Shown in pieces: positions 1 to 9,945 of a DNA stretch of 64,000 nt. The notes under the pieces are model-generated. The model was not told where the DNA came from, searched no databases, and saw only the letters and a program-made list of their open reading frames with translations. The DNA is from CAMTWZ01 sp041749075. Lineage in GTDB: Bacteria > Bacteroidota > Rhodothermia > Balneolales > HLUCCA01. Where the stretch lies: NCBI GenBank assembly GCA_041749075.1, contig JBGTBY010000035.1:124001-188000 (forward strand). The letters run 5' to 3'. Both the position numbers and the translations under genes were made by a program. Positions within the stretch are counted from its first letter, which is position 1, and each line of letters starts with the position of its first letter.

Positions 1-1
1 C

Positions 2-2209
2 GTTACCCTCGAAATAGCCATCGAACACGGCCTCACCGCCGACGAATATCAAAAGATTCAGGATGTTCTGGGTCGTGTGCCAACGATCACCGAATTAGGT
101 GTGTATTCGGTGATGTGGAGCGAGCACTGCTCCTATAAAAATTCCATCACCGTTCTCAAAACCCTACCACGCGACGGCAAAGCCCTGTTGGTGGGTGCTG
201 GTGAAGAAAACGCAGGTTTGGTGGATATCGGAGACGGACTCGCCTGCGCCTTCAAGATCGAATCGCATAACCATCCATCTGCTGTCGAGCCCTATCAAGG
301 TGCGGCAACGGGAGTCGGTGGAATCCATCGAGATATTTTCACGATGGGTGCGCGTCCGATCGCATCCTTGAACAGTTTGCGTTTCGGCTCATTAAAGCAG
401 CCTCGCGTCCGGTTTCTGTTGGATGGGGTTGTGCGAGGCATCGGCGATTATGGCAATAGTTTCGGTGTGCCAACCGTGGCAGGTGAAATCTATTTTGATG
501 ACAGTTACGAGGGAAATCCTCTGGTCAACGCCATGAGCGTGGGTATTGTGGAGGTCGGTAAGACGGTATCCGCTATTGCCGAGGGGCTTGGTAATCCCGT
601 GATCATCGTAGGCAGCAGCACGGGTCGGGACGGCATTCATGGAGCCACCTTCGCGTCGGTTGAGATCAGCGAAGAAAGCGAGAAAAAGCGTCCGAGCGTT
701 CAAGTCGGAGATCCGTTTACAGAGAAACTATTGTTGGAAGCATCGCTCGAAGCACTGAAAACCGGCGCCGTCGTCGGAATGCAAGACATGGGCGCGGCCG
801 GCATAAGCTGTTCCTCATCCGAAATGAGCGCGAAAGGCAAGGTGGGGATGAAGATCAATCTGGATCTGGTCCCGATGCGCGAAGAAGGCATGACGGCGTA
901 TGAGCTTCTCTTATCTGAAAGCCAGGAACGCATGTTGGTCGTGGCGCATAAAGGTCGCGAGCAGGAGATTTTGGATGTGTTTGAAAAATGGGATCTCCAT
1001 GCGGTCGTCATCGGACATGTGACTGACACCCAAGACGTCGAATATTGGATGCATGGTGAATGTAAAGCCCGCATCCCTGCCGATTCTCTGGTATTGGGTG
1101 GCGGCGCGCCTGTCTACATCCGTGAGACATCCAAACCGGCTTATTTAGCTGAGAAACAAGCTTTTGATGTGGATTCGATCGAAGATACTACGCCTTTGAG
1201 CGAACGCTTGCTCGAACTGATGCAAGCTCCAAACATCGCGTCCAAACGCTGGATTTTCGAGCAATACGATACGATGGTGCGTACGAATACCGTGATTGGG
1301 CCGGGTCCGTCGGATGCGGCCGTCATCCGACTGAAAGGCACAAACAAAGGTCTTGCCGTGAAAACCGATTGCAACGGTCGATTTGTGTATTTGAATCCGC
1401 GCAAAGGCGGACAAATCGCCGTCGCGGAAGCCGCTCGAAACGTCGTCTGCGCAGGAGGGAAGCCCCTCGCGATCACCAACTGCTTGAATTTTGGCAACCC
1501 GATGAAACCCGAAAACTATTGGGTGTTCAAAGAAGCCGTCGGCGGGATGGGGGATGCTTGCCGCGTGTTCGACACACCCGTGACCGGCGGAAATGTGAGT
1601 TTTTATAATGAAACACCGATTTCAGCCGTGTTTCCGACGCCTACCATCGGTATGCTCGGACTGGTGGAAAATGTGGAGCGTGATGCCACAACCGCATCCT
1701 TCAAATCCGATGAGGATGTGATCCTCTACATCGGGGCTCCGCGTGAGGGATTGGGCGGAAGCGAATATCTGAGTTGGTGCCATGGCTTGGTGACGGGCGA
1801 CGCTCCGCATCTCGACCTGGCCTTCGAAAAACAACTGCAGGACGCGCTATTGGCTGCGATCCGCAAAGGGTGGATCCGTAGCGCGCATGATATTTCGGAT
1901 GGGGGCTTGGCCACGACCTTGGCTGAATCTTGCATCTTCGGAAATCAGGGGGCCCGAGTGGATCTGGATTCATTGGGCGGCGCCACGCGCGAGGTGTTCT
2001 TCAGCGAAGCGCAATCGGGAGTTGTGATATCGGTGAGTCCCGGCGAGCAAGCCGGAATCCTGGCTCATTTCAGTGAAGCAGGCGTTCCGGCTCATGTGCT
2101 GGGTCAGGTAGGAGGCACCACCTTGGAAATCCAAGGCATAGAATCCATCCCGGTATCGACTTTATCCGATCTTCATGGAAATGCGATTCGTAAGATGATG
2201 GAAATCTAA
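2..2209 (+). CDS. purL: Phosphoribosylformylglycinamidine synthase subunit PurL (5' end outside window)
   Basis: PurL makes formylglycinamidine ribonucleotide from FGAR, ATP and glutamine-derived ammonia, the fourth step of purine synthesis, in the cytosol. The frame is open from base 2, and codons before the first internal GTG at 77 read EHGLTADEYQ and GRVPTITELG, the normal PurL N-terminus, so the start lies upstream of the window. Visible motifs are SEHCSYKNS, GVGGIHRDI, DMGAAGISCSSSEM, GGNVSFYNE and SAHDISDGGL, in the usual order of the two AIR-synthase-like halves. About 735 residues are visible, matching the small PurL type that works with PurQ and PurS; neither partner is in the window. 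The stop is TAA at 2207-2209. The call is very secure. Confidence 0.97.
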   Translation, partial: VTLEIAIEHGLTADEYQKIQDVLGRVPTITELGVYSVMWSEHCSYKNSITVLKTLPRDGKALLVGAGEENAGLVDIGDGLACAFKIESHNHPSAVEPYQGAATGVGGIHRDIFTMGARPIASLNSLRFGSLKQPRVRFLLDGVVRGIGDYGNSFGVPTVAGEIYFDDSYEGNPLVNAMSVGIVEVGKTVSAIAEGLGNPVIIVGSSTGRDGIHGATFASVEISEESEKKRPSVQVGDPFTEKLLLEASLEALKTGAVVGMQDMGAAGISCSSSEMSAKGKVGMKINLDLVPMREEGMTAYELLLSESQERMLVVAHKGREQEILDVFEKWDLHAVVIGHVTDTQDVEYWMHGECKARIPADSLVLGGGAPVYIRETSKPAYLAEKQAFDVDSIEDTTPLSERLLELMQAPNIASKRWIFEQYDTMVRTNTVIGPGPSDAAVIRLKGTNKGLAVKTDCNGRFVYLNPRKGGQIAVAEAARNVVCAGGKPLAITNCLNFGNPMKPENYWVFKEAVGGMGDACRVFDTPVTGGNVSFYNETPISAVFPTPTIGMLGLVENVERDATTASFKSDEDVILYIGAPREGLGGSEYLSWCHGLVTGDAPHLDLAFEKQLQDALLAAIRKGWIRSAHDISDGGLATTLAESCIFGNQGARVDLDSLGGATREVFFSEAQSGVVISVSPGEQAGILAHFSEAGVPAHVLGQVGGTTLEIQGIESIPVSTLSDLHGNAIRKMMEI

Positions 2210-2223
2210 GAGGAATCGGTAAT

Positions 2224-2275
2224 CGGGAATCAGTGATCGGATGAGGATTCCCGATTCCTGATTCCCGTTTTCTTG
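2224..2275. terminator. Inverted repeat between convergent genes
   Basis: A perfect 10-bp inverted repeat, CGGGAATCAG (2224-2233) and CTGATTCCCG (2258-2267), is followed by TTTTCTTGTCTC on the + strand. It sits between the 3' ends of purL and the minus-strand nuclease gene and probably ends transcription of purL. The loop is long (24 nt) and itself repeats the gattcc theme, so a role as a dispersed repeat is also possible. Confidence 0.5.
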
Positions 2276-2292
2276 TCTCTTGATCCTTGTCT

Positions 2293-4968
2293 CTACTTCA
2301 TCAACATCATCGTCCGGGAAACGGATCCTTGCGGGGTTTCCAGGCGGTAGATATACAAGCCTGAGCTCAGGTTACCCGCATCGAAGCGGACTTCATGGAA
2401 ACCGGCCGCTTGCACGCCATTGACCAGAACCGCGACTTCACGGCCGAGAACATCATAAACGGTTAACCGCACCTGAACGGACGCAAGATTTTGCGTCCCT
2501 ATCGAATAACCGATAACGGTGTTGGGGTTGAACGGATTCGGATAATTCGCTTCCAAGCGGAAGGAGGCCGCATTCACATCGCCATCCCATTTGTCTTCGA
2601 CACTCACGACATCGGTGAAGGCGAAGCGGGTCCAGACTGGGAAGTGGTCGGATGTGGTTGACAAATAATTTCCGACATAGCTCGGGTTCTCGATTCGTTC
2701 GGTTCCTTCCATGTGCAGGGTTTTCATGCGAACATTGGCCACGATGTGATCGATGTTGCTGAAGGAGCTGTAGGAGGTTTGTCCGCGGTCGCTAAGGGAT
2801 TTCGTGATCATCTTGTAGTTCGCATCCTGCACGAAATTCTGATAAGGCGACGTCAGGTTATTGAAGGTGGATGTGGTCACATCGTCGTTGAAATCGCCTA
2901 ATAGAAGCACATTTTGTGTGCCGAGCAAGTCCATGTACGATTTTAGGACTTCAGAATCCGCAAGACGCTCGTTGTAATCGGATTGTGTGGCGAACGCTTT
3001 TGCGTGAATGGTGATAGCACGGATGCGTTGCACAACTCCATCCACATTGGCGTTGAACAGGAAGTAGTACGGCCAGCGTCCACCGCCCCAGGATCCGTCT
3101 TGCGTGGCAAAGCCGGCAAGCAGGGAATCAACGGTTTCAGTCTTATATACGAAGGCGGTTTTCTGAGATTGAGAGTACGGAGCGATGAATCCTCGATAGC
3201 CATCGAGCGAGTCGACAAGGCGACGGAACATGGTTTCGTTCGAGATTTCTTGCAAAGCATACAGATCGGCGTCAATGGTGCGCATCACGCGAATCACATT
3301 GGTCAATTGAAGCTCCACATTGGTCGGGCCGTTACCGGCGCTACCGAACCATTCGATATTCCAGGTGACGGCTTCGAAGGTGCGGGTTTTAGAGATGTTT
3401 TCGAAAGGAATATCGAAGATTTCAGCGTCCAAATCGGCAGAGGAGCGCGGAAGAATCTGATAATCGCCTCTGAAGCGGCCAACCACACCGACGATGGTGA
3501 TCGGACCTGATGGAGCCGCGGCACCGACCAAATCGGTGTCGTTATCAATACGCAGCAAGGCGCTGTTTCCATTCGCATCCTTCAGACCATAGTTGGTGTT
3601 CGCTTGGAATGAACCGACAAATGGCGTATTGGACGGAATAAAATTTTCAATTGTGACAATCGAGACATTTTCGAGAGCGATGAGTTGTGCTTCTACAATC
3701 CCGGAATTCAATTGACTGATCGTCACGACTTTCGGTGCCTGGACTTTACGGCCGGAAGGATGCACTGTGAACAAGATTTCATCGGTGGAGCCGGATGCAA
3801 CCGAAATCTGGCGCAATCCATCGCCTGCGGAACCAGGTGTGTTTCCGAATTCTCCAAGCGGACCCGTGATCACAACGGAGTCGCCCATTTGAACAGCGGC
3901 ATGGAGAGCGGGCCAGAATGAGGCCAATCCTCCCGTCGCGTCTTGGAAATAGGCAGGGCCACCAAGCTCATTGCCAACGGTGATCCATCCACTGACGGTC
4001 ACATTCGTGCCGAGGGGAAGAGCGCGGGCTTCGGCGAGGGTGATGGGTGTACTGGCGTCGAATGTCGACCCTTCAAGATTGATTGTGAACGATGGATTCA
4101 CAGGATCGTTCGACTGGATCGTGATGACATCGTTGTAGGTCTGAAGTACCGTCGGAGTGAAGGTGATATTCACTTCATGGATGCCCAACGAAGAAATGTT
4201 CACACCAGCGAGACTGGAAGCCAGACTGAAACCACCTGATGCGAACGATGAGCCTGTAAGGGTAAGAGTTTGAGATCCTGTGTTGCGGATGAGCAAGGAT
4301 GCGGATCGGGTTTGACCGACGGCGGTCGAATTGAAGGCGAACGTTCCGGCATTCGTCACGGCGGCGCCATTCACTTCGGCACTGATGGTCGGTGATTCAG
4401 AAACTTGGATGTAATTGGTAATGCGGAAATCATCGATATTCACGCGGCGGTTGCGGGTGCCAACGGGACTTCCAACGACCACTTGAATTTCAAAACGATG
4501 ATTACCAGGTTGATTAATCTGAAACGTAGTTTGAATCATTTCTGTGGTAGCTGGGAATGGTTCGCCTACATTCACCCAACTGACACCACCGTTGGTCGAC
4601 TTTCTGAGCTGCATGACAGCCGGATCTCTGGTTTTATCACCAGAAAAATTGGAGATGGAATGCCAAAAACTGACTTCCCCGACTCCATCCTTATTGAACT
4701 GCATTTGTAGTTTGGCTCCTACAGCACCCATTCTAACAGAATTTGAGCCGGATTTTTTTACATCATTATCCGCACTTCCAATCAAAGCTTCTTCAAAAAG
4801 CCAAGTACCTGTTGCAAGGTCAACAGTGCCAGAGGCGTAACCAGTTTTGACACCGTTTTCAAACGATTCGAATATCTGGGCGTTAGAGGCCGAAAATGGG
4901 ATCGATAAAAAGAGTACAGTTAAAAGACTGAGTACTTGAGTACCTGAGTACTTGTATAGATTGCTCAT
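2293..4968 (-). CDS. Secreted endonuclease/exonuclease/phosphatase-family protein with T9SS C-terminal domain
   Basis: A predicted extracellular or surface nuclease (891 aa). The N-terminus has a signal peptide of about 30 residues ending near SASNAQ. Residues about 205-300 resemble the choice-of-anchor D/ASPM-Hydin fold, and about 310-420 look like an OB-fold segment (NVTVSGWI, GDSVVITG). An endonuclease/exonuclease/phosphatase domain follows at about 530-785, with TWNIEWFG, YALQEIS, LLLGDFNDD and SDHFPVWTRF, covering the usual Asn, Glu, Asp/Asn and Asp-His active-site positions. The last 85 residues are a T9SS sorting domain (NYPNPFNPNTVIGYS to GLYIYRLE). Family members cut DNA, RNA or phosphoesters; the substrate cannot be told here. 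It stands alone, divergent from the T9SS cargo gene at 5140. The first codons overlap an 8-bp tandem repeat. Confidence 0.88.
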   Translation of the reverse strand: MSNLYKYSGTQVLSLLTVLFLSIPFSASNAQIFESFENGVKTGYASGTVDLATGTWLFEEALIGSADNDVKKSGSNSVRMGAVGAKLQMQFNKDGVGEVSFWHSISNFSGDKTRDPAVMQLRKSTNGGVSWVNVGEPFPATTEMIQTTFQINQPGNHRFEIQVVVGSPVGTRNRRVNIDDFRITNYIQVSESPTISAEVNGAAVTNAGTFAFNSTAVGQTRSASLLIRNTGSQTLTLTGSSFASGGFSLASSLAGVNISSLGIHEVNITFTPTVLQTYNDVITIQSNDPVNPSFTINLEGSTFDASTPITLAEARALPLGTNVTVSGWITVGNELGGPAYFQDATGGLASFWPALHAAVQMGDSVVITGPLGEFGNTPGSAGDGLRQISVASGSTDEILFTVHPSGRKVQAPKVVTISQLNSGIVEAQLIALENVSIVTIENFIPSNTPFVGSFQANTNYGLKDANGNSALLRIDNDTDLVGAAAPSGPITIVGVVGRFRGDYQILPRSSADLDAEIFDIPFENISKTRTFEAVTWNIEWFGSAGNGPTNVELQLTNVIRVMRTIDADLYALQEISNETMFRRLVDSLDGYRGFIAPYSQSQKTAFVYKTETVDSLLAGFATQDGSWGGGRWPYYFLFNANVDGVVQRIRAITIHAKAFATQSDYNERLADSEVLKSYMDLLGTQNVLLLGDFNDDVTTSTFNNLTSPYQNFVQDANYKMITKSLSDRGQTSYSSFSNIDHIVANVRMKTLHMEGTERIENPSYVGNYLSTTSDHFPVWTRFAFTDVVSVEDKWDGDVNAASFRLEANYPNPFNPNTVIGYSIGTQNLASVQVRLTVYDVLGREVAVLVNGVQAAGFHEVRFDAGNLSSGLYIYRLETPQGSVSRTMMLMK
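4931..4954. repeat. Three tandem 8-bp repeats inside the signal-peptide coding region
   Basis: Three adjacent copies of GAGTACYT lie within the first 15 codons of the secreted nuclease gene. The unit length is not a multiple of three, so gain or loss of one copy would frameshift the gene just after its start. Only three copies are present, which is few for an active contingency locus. Confidence 0.7.
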
Positions 4969-5078
4969 GGGTTTGGAATTAGTCCGTTTAAGGATGCAAG
5001 ATAGGTATATCCCGCCAACGGTCTGCCTTCTTAACCGTTCGGTAATATCCTTGTCGTAATTTTACAGGGTCAGGGGTT

Positions 5079-5095
5079 TTTCACATCGGGTGAAA
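5079..5095. promoter_or_regulatory. 6-5-6 palindrome in the divergent intergenic region
   Basis: TTTCAC-ATCGG-GTGAAA is a perfect inverted repeat 45 bases upstream of the 5140 start codon, in the 171-bp gap between two divergent T9SS cargo genes. It could be an operator or a small 5' UTR hairpin. No factor is recognised. I could not identify a clear Bacteroidota-type promoter in the rest of this gap. Confidence 0.4.
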
Positions 5096-5139
5096 CAGCT
5101 ACCTTATAGCAAGCCTCCTTCTTCTGCTAAATCGTTTAC

Positions 5140-7197
5140 ATGAGATTCATCCTCGTTAGCAATCTAATACTTCTTTTCTTTGTGTCTGATGCCTTTTCGC
5201 AACAGGTATTCGACCGAAAAGCCACCACCGTGAACAACATGGGGCTGTCGGTGACCAACGTGGGCACCTATGGCCGTCCGAATGTCCGGAATCAACCATC
5301 CGGCTTGCCAAGTATGGAATATCCCCGTGGCACCGGAACAGAACACATGTTCGAGGCCGGCATCTGGATTGGTGCGGTTCGAGCCGGAGGCGCGACCCTG
5401 GTTTCCACTGCCGCCATCACCACATCCTCTACGGCTTATAGTCCGGGAGCATCCGGATTCGAATTTTCAAATGATGGCACCATCATCTTGGAACAGTCTT
5501 CACTACCCGAATCCCCTCTGTTTTCTCCATTGGCTGTGAGCCATCAAGATTTGGTCGCGGAGTTTTCAGATCGACGAACCATCGTCGGCGCCGTTCCCAT
5601 TGCGAATCATCAGGAGCCACTATTCGCTGATGTGAAACAAGAGGTCTACAGTTGGAATTTCGGGTTCACGGAGAACCTGAGCATCGTGAAGTACACCATC
5701 ACCAACACCAGCGTTGACGCTTGGGACAGTGTGCACGTCGGCATTTATGCCGATATGGTGGTTCGGAACGTGAACACAACATTGGAAACCGGTACGAATT
5801 TCTTCAACAAGACCGGTTTGGGCTATTTGGATGAGCAGTATGCAACGTACTCGTTCGATGCGAATTCGTCTGACAATCCATCTCTGAACACCTATGCATC
5901 AGTAGTTGTATTGGGATCGGAATACCGTGGCATGGATTTTCATCCCAAATACGCTGACGATATAGACACTCTATTATATAACGTACCAAAAGTGAGACCA
6001 ACGTACTGGCAGTTTGGTGCTGGAACCGGAAACTATGCCGGTCCAACGGATGACTTGGAACGCTTCGACCGGATGGCTTCCGATTGGCCATTGGATGCTG
6101 AACGTGAAACACTTCGTACCAATTCGCCGCCGAGCAGTGTGAAGCAAATGATTTCGATCGGCCCGTTTCCACGTCTCGAAGCGAATGAGACTGTCACGGT
6201 GTATTTCGCATTCGTGGCTGCTCTCAAGCCACAAGAATTCCAAACCGCAGCCGCTGCCAGCAAGAGCACGGACAACGACATCACACGAGCACCCCTAGTG
6301 GAGGGTATCGAATGGGCATTCCGTCTGTTTGAAGGACAAGAGCAGAATGGCGTGCGTCAACGTTTCCTTGTTCCGGAGCCACCTCGCGTTCCTAAACTGA
6401 AAGTAGAGCTTGAAGAAGGGAAGACCGTCCTGTATTGGGATGCGGGCTCTGAAAGCAGCATCGATCCGGTTTCAAGCGAGATGGATTTCGAAGGATATCG
6501 CATTTATCGGACCAACATCGGGGATGATCTCAGGGGCACGATTTCGACCAATGCTCAGCTCATCCGTGAATTCGATATCCCAGGCAACGAATACGGATTC
6601 AATACCGGGTTCAACTCCGTTCGATTGGGAACTCCGGCCACGTTCCCGGGCGATACCACGCTCTATTATTATCGATATGAAATCGACGGCATGTTGAATG
6701 GTTGGCAATATCTGTTCGCGGTGACCGCCTACGATCGGGGTGGCGAAGGCGTTCCATCCTTGGAAACCAGCATCAATGCCAATGCGATCCGCGTGTTTCC
6801 CGGTACCGGAATCAATGATTCTTTTTCCAGTGACGATCCTGATTTCCAAGTGGGTGTGTATCCAAATCCGTATCGCATCAACGCGGCGTGGGACGGAACG
6901 ACCCCATTCACTCGGAAGATCATGTTCTACAACCTTCCGGCCAGAGCCGAAATCCGAGTCTATACGTTGGCAGGTGAGATCGTGGCCAGCTTGAACCACG
7001 ATGCCGCTACGTACATCGGAGATACGCGCTGGTTCAATGATTTCAGTGTGAATCGCCGATTGATGCCTGGGGGCGAGCATGCTTGGGACCTTTTATCCGA
7101 TGCGAACCAAAACCTTACGACGGGCTTGTACTTGTACACCGTCCATGACAATACGACCGGGCATGTCCAAACCGGAAAGATTGTCATCATCAAATGA
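5140..7197 (+). CDS. Secreted protein with FN3-like region and T9SS C-terminal domain
   Basis: A 685-aa secreted protein of unknown function. A signal peptide (ILLFFVSDAFSQ, cut near residue 20) starts the protein. The body up to about residue 400 is rich in Tyr, Asn and beta-type sequence and has no motif I recognise. Residues about 415-560 look like a fibronectin type III segment (PPRVPKLKVELEEG, EGYRIYRTNI, LFAVTAYDRGG). From about 567 a T9SS type A sorting domain begins at VGVYPNPYRIN and ends with GLYLYTVHD and GKIVIIK. The gene is followed after 34 bp by another T9SS cargo gene on the same strand. Proteins of this build are usually surface or adhesion proteins or enzymes tethered to the outer surface; no catalytic domain is visible. 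Confidence 0.82.
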   Translation: MRFILVSNLILLFFVSDAFSQQVFDRKATTVNNMGLSVTNVGTYGRPNVRNQPSGLPSMEYPRGTGTEHMFEAGIWIGAVRAGGATLVSTAAITTSSTAYSPGASGFEFSNDGTIILEQSSLPESPLFSPLAVSHQDLVAEFSDRRTIVGAVPIANHQEPLFADVKQEVYSWNFGFTENLSIVKYTITNTSVDAWDSVHVGIYADMVVRNVNTTLETGTNFFNKTGLGYLDEQYATYSFDANSSDNPSLNTYASVVVLGSEYRGMDFHPKYADDIDTLLYNVPKVRPTYWQFGAGTGNYAGPTDDLERFDRMASDWPLDAERETLRTNSPPSSVKQMISIGPFPRLEANETVTVYFAFVAALKPQEFQTAAAASKSTDNDITRAPLVEGIEWAFRLFEGQEQNGVRQRFLVPEPPRVPKLKVELEEGKTVLYWDAGSESSIDPVSSEMDFEGYRIYRTNIGDDLRGTISTNAQLIREFDIPGNEYGFNTGFNSVRLGTPATFPGDTTLYYYRYEIDGMLNGWQYLFAVTAYDRGGEGVPSLETSINANAIRVFPGTGINDSFSSDDPDFQVGVYPNPYRINAAWDGTTPFTRKIMFYNLPARAEIRVYTLAGEIVASLNHDAATYIGDTRWFNDFSVNRRLMPGGEHAWDLLSDANQNLTTGLYLYTVHDNTTGHVQTGKIVIIK

Positions 7198-7231
7198 GTT
7201 TAACCCTAACGATAACCAATCCAACAAAACC

Positions 7232-9901
7232 ATGAAGAATCGACTTACTATTCTACTATTGGCCATGTTATTGATGCTGCCGGGAGCCTTGTTCTCCCAA
7301 GCCGCGCAAGACGTGACCATTAGGCAGCTAAATACGTATGAGAATCTGACCGCTCCGGCTCAGATCAACGCCCATCCATTGACGGGTGTGCTTGTGAAAT
7401 TCACAGGCGTCATCATTTCCTATCCGCGTAACTCCGGATTGGCTTCCTACACGGCCGCTTCAAACAGCATCGGCCGTATCCATATGTTCGTTGTGGATAC
7501 CAGCGCCGTCACGACCGGCTTGGATGGACAGTACATGCAAGTAGTGGATGCCGCGAACATGGAACTTCTTGAGCAACTGAACCGCGGTGATGTGGTCACC
7601 ATTGAAGGCCGATTGACCTTCTTCGCTGCAGGCACAGGATATACGTCGCAGATGACTACAACCACGGTGACCTTGGTCGGAAATGTGAATGATGATATTC
7701 CTCTTCAAAAATACCAACCCCTGCTTCAGCCAACCATTGTGACTCTGGATGAGATCAACTTGAAATTGGCAGATGGCACATTTTCCCACCGTCTCGATAA
7801 CTACACCAAGTATATCAACCGCTATGTGAAAGTGGTTGGAACGACCGTTGTGAACAGCTTGCAGGCTCCAACAGGTCGCCCCTGGATGTATGTAGGGAAT
7901 GAAGATGTGATCTTGCCTACTACCGATACCTCGCTCCGTTTCCGTAACGACCGTACTACCGCTGGCTACCGCACGGGGTATAATTTTATTCGTACTTCTG
8001 AGGGTCCTTTCACTCCACCACCTCCAGGCGCGATTGTCGACATTAGCGGCTTCATTGTGATGAACAGCTTCAACGTGGACAACACCGGTGCTAACACCTA
8101 TAAGATTGTGCCTTGGGATGATGGTGTGGTCTGGGTATCGAATGGTGAACAAACACCAACGTACATCCGCCTCACTCCAGAGGGATGGCCTAAAGACCTC
8201 GTAGTGGTCGGCTTCCCACCTGAATTCTCAAATTATACGATTTCGACTCAGACTCCGACCGCTTCCCAGCAAGTCTCCATATCTATCGATATCGCGGCTC
8301 CAAACGAAGGGATCACCGTATCCACTGCGAATGTAGTGTATACCCCACGTGGTGGTGACGCTGTGACCGTAGCGATGGTAAAAGGCGCAGGGAGCACCTA
8401 TACCTACACCTTCCCGACATTCGCCGACTTTACCCAGATTTCATTCAGAATCGAGGCAGAAGACAGTGAGGGATTGACAGGACGCTTCTCAGCTTCTAAT
8501 ACAAGCTTCATCGTATTGGATAACCCGATTACGACCATCAGAGCGATTCAAGAAACGGCCTCCGGTATGATCGGAGCTAGTCCATTGGTCGGCCTTGGCG
8601 TGCTACCGATGAATTTGGTTGCGACCGTTGTTTCAGATTCGTCTGATGGCTTCATCATCATCCAAGACAGCAACCTGCCTTGGTCCGGCATCCCATTGGT
8701 GAATCTTCCAACCACTCGCAAACTGTTCCGTGGTGATGTCATCACGATCACGTCTGCGGCTGTGCTTCGCCAAAACGACATGAACTATTTGACGAACATC
8801 ACCTTCACAGTTTCGGAGGAATCCAACACCGATATCGGTGCGCTCACACCAGTGCTCACAACCGGCATCTTCGCTGTTGGAAACGGCAATCGCGGAGCTG
8901 GTTATGTCAGCATGTTGGCCCGTGTTGAAAATGTGACCGTGGCTTCTACAAATGCGGATTTCCCATCCGATTTCGGTGAATGGGCATTCGCGTCGAATGG
9001 CCAAGCTGCCGTTCGTGTGGATGACCGCTTCGGGTTCACCAACGTATTGGAAATCAGAACCAACTTCACACCGACCTTCAACCGCAATTTGGTATTAGGT
9101 TCGGAATTCACAAGCATTCGTGGCGTATTGCAATGGTCCTTCGGTAATCCGAAGTTCACGATTCGCAAGCTCAGCGACATCGTTGCTGTGGACAACATCA
9201 CCACCCCGAACCGCAACTTCGCTCTGTTATCACCTGCCGATAACGTGACGGTGGGCGTGACGGGTAATATTGTTACTTCATGGGACGCCATCTCGACTGA
9301 TTTCGATGGCGATGCCGTGAAATACCTCTTCGTGCTGGCCAACAAACCAGCCGAGGGATCACCAAACTTCAGCAATCCGTTGGCTGTAATTCCAAGTAAT
9401 AACAATGGTACATCCGGAGAAGCTACGATTCCTGATACCGCCCTCAATCCGATTCTAGATTCGGTTGGAATGGTTCAAGACGAGACCCGCGCGTTCGCAT
9501 GGTCTGTATGGGTTACCGATGGCAAAGACACGGTACAAGTATCGACCTATGCCAATGCAACGGGCCATACTCCGATCTTCCGGACGATCAATCTGAAAAA
9601 ATTGACCCCAACGTCATTGGAAGACAACAACCTTCCGAAAGAGTTCAGCCTGTCTCAGAACTACCCGAATCCGTTCAACCCGACCACCTCCATCAGCTAC
9701 TCGCTGCCACAGGATGTAAAGGTTAAACTGACGGTCTATGACATGCTGGGTCGTGAAGTGACCGTATTGGTGAACGAGCTAAAATCAGCTGGTACCTACA
9801 AAGTATCTCTTGAAGGCCACTCCTTGGCAAGCGGTATCTACGTGTACCGTTTGGAAGCCGGAACCCGGACCTTCACCCGCAAGATGACCTTGCTGAAATA
9901 A
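7232..9901 (+). CDS. Large secreted OB-fold-like repeat protein with T9SS C-terminal domain
   Basis: An 889-aa T9SS cargo protein. I prefer the ATG at 7232 because it begins a clean signal peptide (MKNRLTILLLAML to GALFSQ); the open frame extends further upstream inside the preceding gene but encodes no signal there. Several segments have the pattern of OB-fold strands (VLVKFTGVIIS with GDVVTIEGRLTF; RYVKVVGTTVVN with VDISGFIVM; NLVATVVSDS with FRGDVITITSA), similar in style to the OB region of the nuclease at 2293. The C-terminus from about residue 804 is a textbook sorting domain (NYPNPFNPTTSISYS, YDMLGREVTVL, LASGIYVYRLE). A strong terminator follows 15 bases after the stop. Function is unknown; ligand or nucleic-acid binding at the surface is a guess. 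Confidence 0.82.
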   Translation: MKNRLTILLLAMLLMLPGALFSQAAQDVTIRQLNTYENLTAPAQINAHPLTGVLVKFTGVIISYPRNSGLASYTAASNSIGRIHMFVVDTSAVTTGLDGQYMQVVDAANMELLEQLNRGDVVTIEGRLTFFAAGTGYTSQMTTTTVTLVGNVNDDIPLQKYQPLLQPTIVTLDEINLKLADGTFSHRLDNYTKYINRYVKVVGTTVVNSLQAPTGRPWMYVGNEDVILPTTDTSLRFRNDRTTAGYRTGYNFIRTSEGPFTPPPPGAIVDISGFIVMNSFNVDNTGANTYKIVPWDDGVVWVSNGEQTPTYIRLTPEGWPKDLVVVGFPPEFSNYTISTQTPTASQQVSISIDIAAPNEGITVSTANVVYTPRGGDAVTVAMVKGAGSTYTYTFPTFADFTQISFRIEAEDSEGLTGRFSASNTSFIVLDNPITTIRAIQETASGMIGASPLVGLGVLPMNLVATVVSDSSDGFIIIQDSNLPWSGIPLVNLPTTRKLFRGDVITITSAAVLRQNDMNYLTNITFTVSEESNTDIGALTPVLTTGIFAVGNGNRGAGYVSMLARVENVTVASTNADFPSDFGEWAFASNGQAAVRVDDRFGFTNVLEIRTNFTPTFNRNLVLGSEFTSIRGVLQWSFGNPKFTIRKLSDIVAVDNITTPNRNFALLSPADNVTVGVTGNIVTSWDAISTDFDGDAVKYLFVLANKPAEGSPNFSNPLAVIPSNNNGTSGEATIPDTALNPILDSVGMVQDETRAFAWSVWVTDGKDTVQVSTYANATGHTPIFRTINLKKLTPTSLEDNNLPKEFSLSQNYPNPFNPTTSISYSLPQDVKVKLTVYDMLGREVTVLVNELKSAGTYKVSLEGHSLASGIYVYRLEAGTRTFTRKMTLLK

Positions 9902-9916
9902 GACATTATCTTCATT

Positions 9917-9945
9917 CAGAGGCGCCTGACCGCGCCTCTGTTTTT
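9917..9945 (+). terminator. Rho-independent terminator touching the next start codon
   Basis: CAGAGGCGC (9917-9925) and GCGCCTCTG (9932-9940) form a perfect 9-bp, GC-rich stem with a 6-nt loop, followed by TTTTT (9941-9945). The next ATG begins at 9946, with no room for a promoter between them. Confidence 0.9.

Noticed and set aside
77..79. GTG at 77 as the start of purL
   Set aside because: Codons 2-76 already read as the conserved PurL N-terminus (EHGLTADEYQ), so the gene starts before the window.
7079..7231. N-terminal extension of the T9SS cargo gene at 7232
   Set aside because: It lies within the end of the previous gene in another frame and would bury the signal peptide 51 residues inside the protein.
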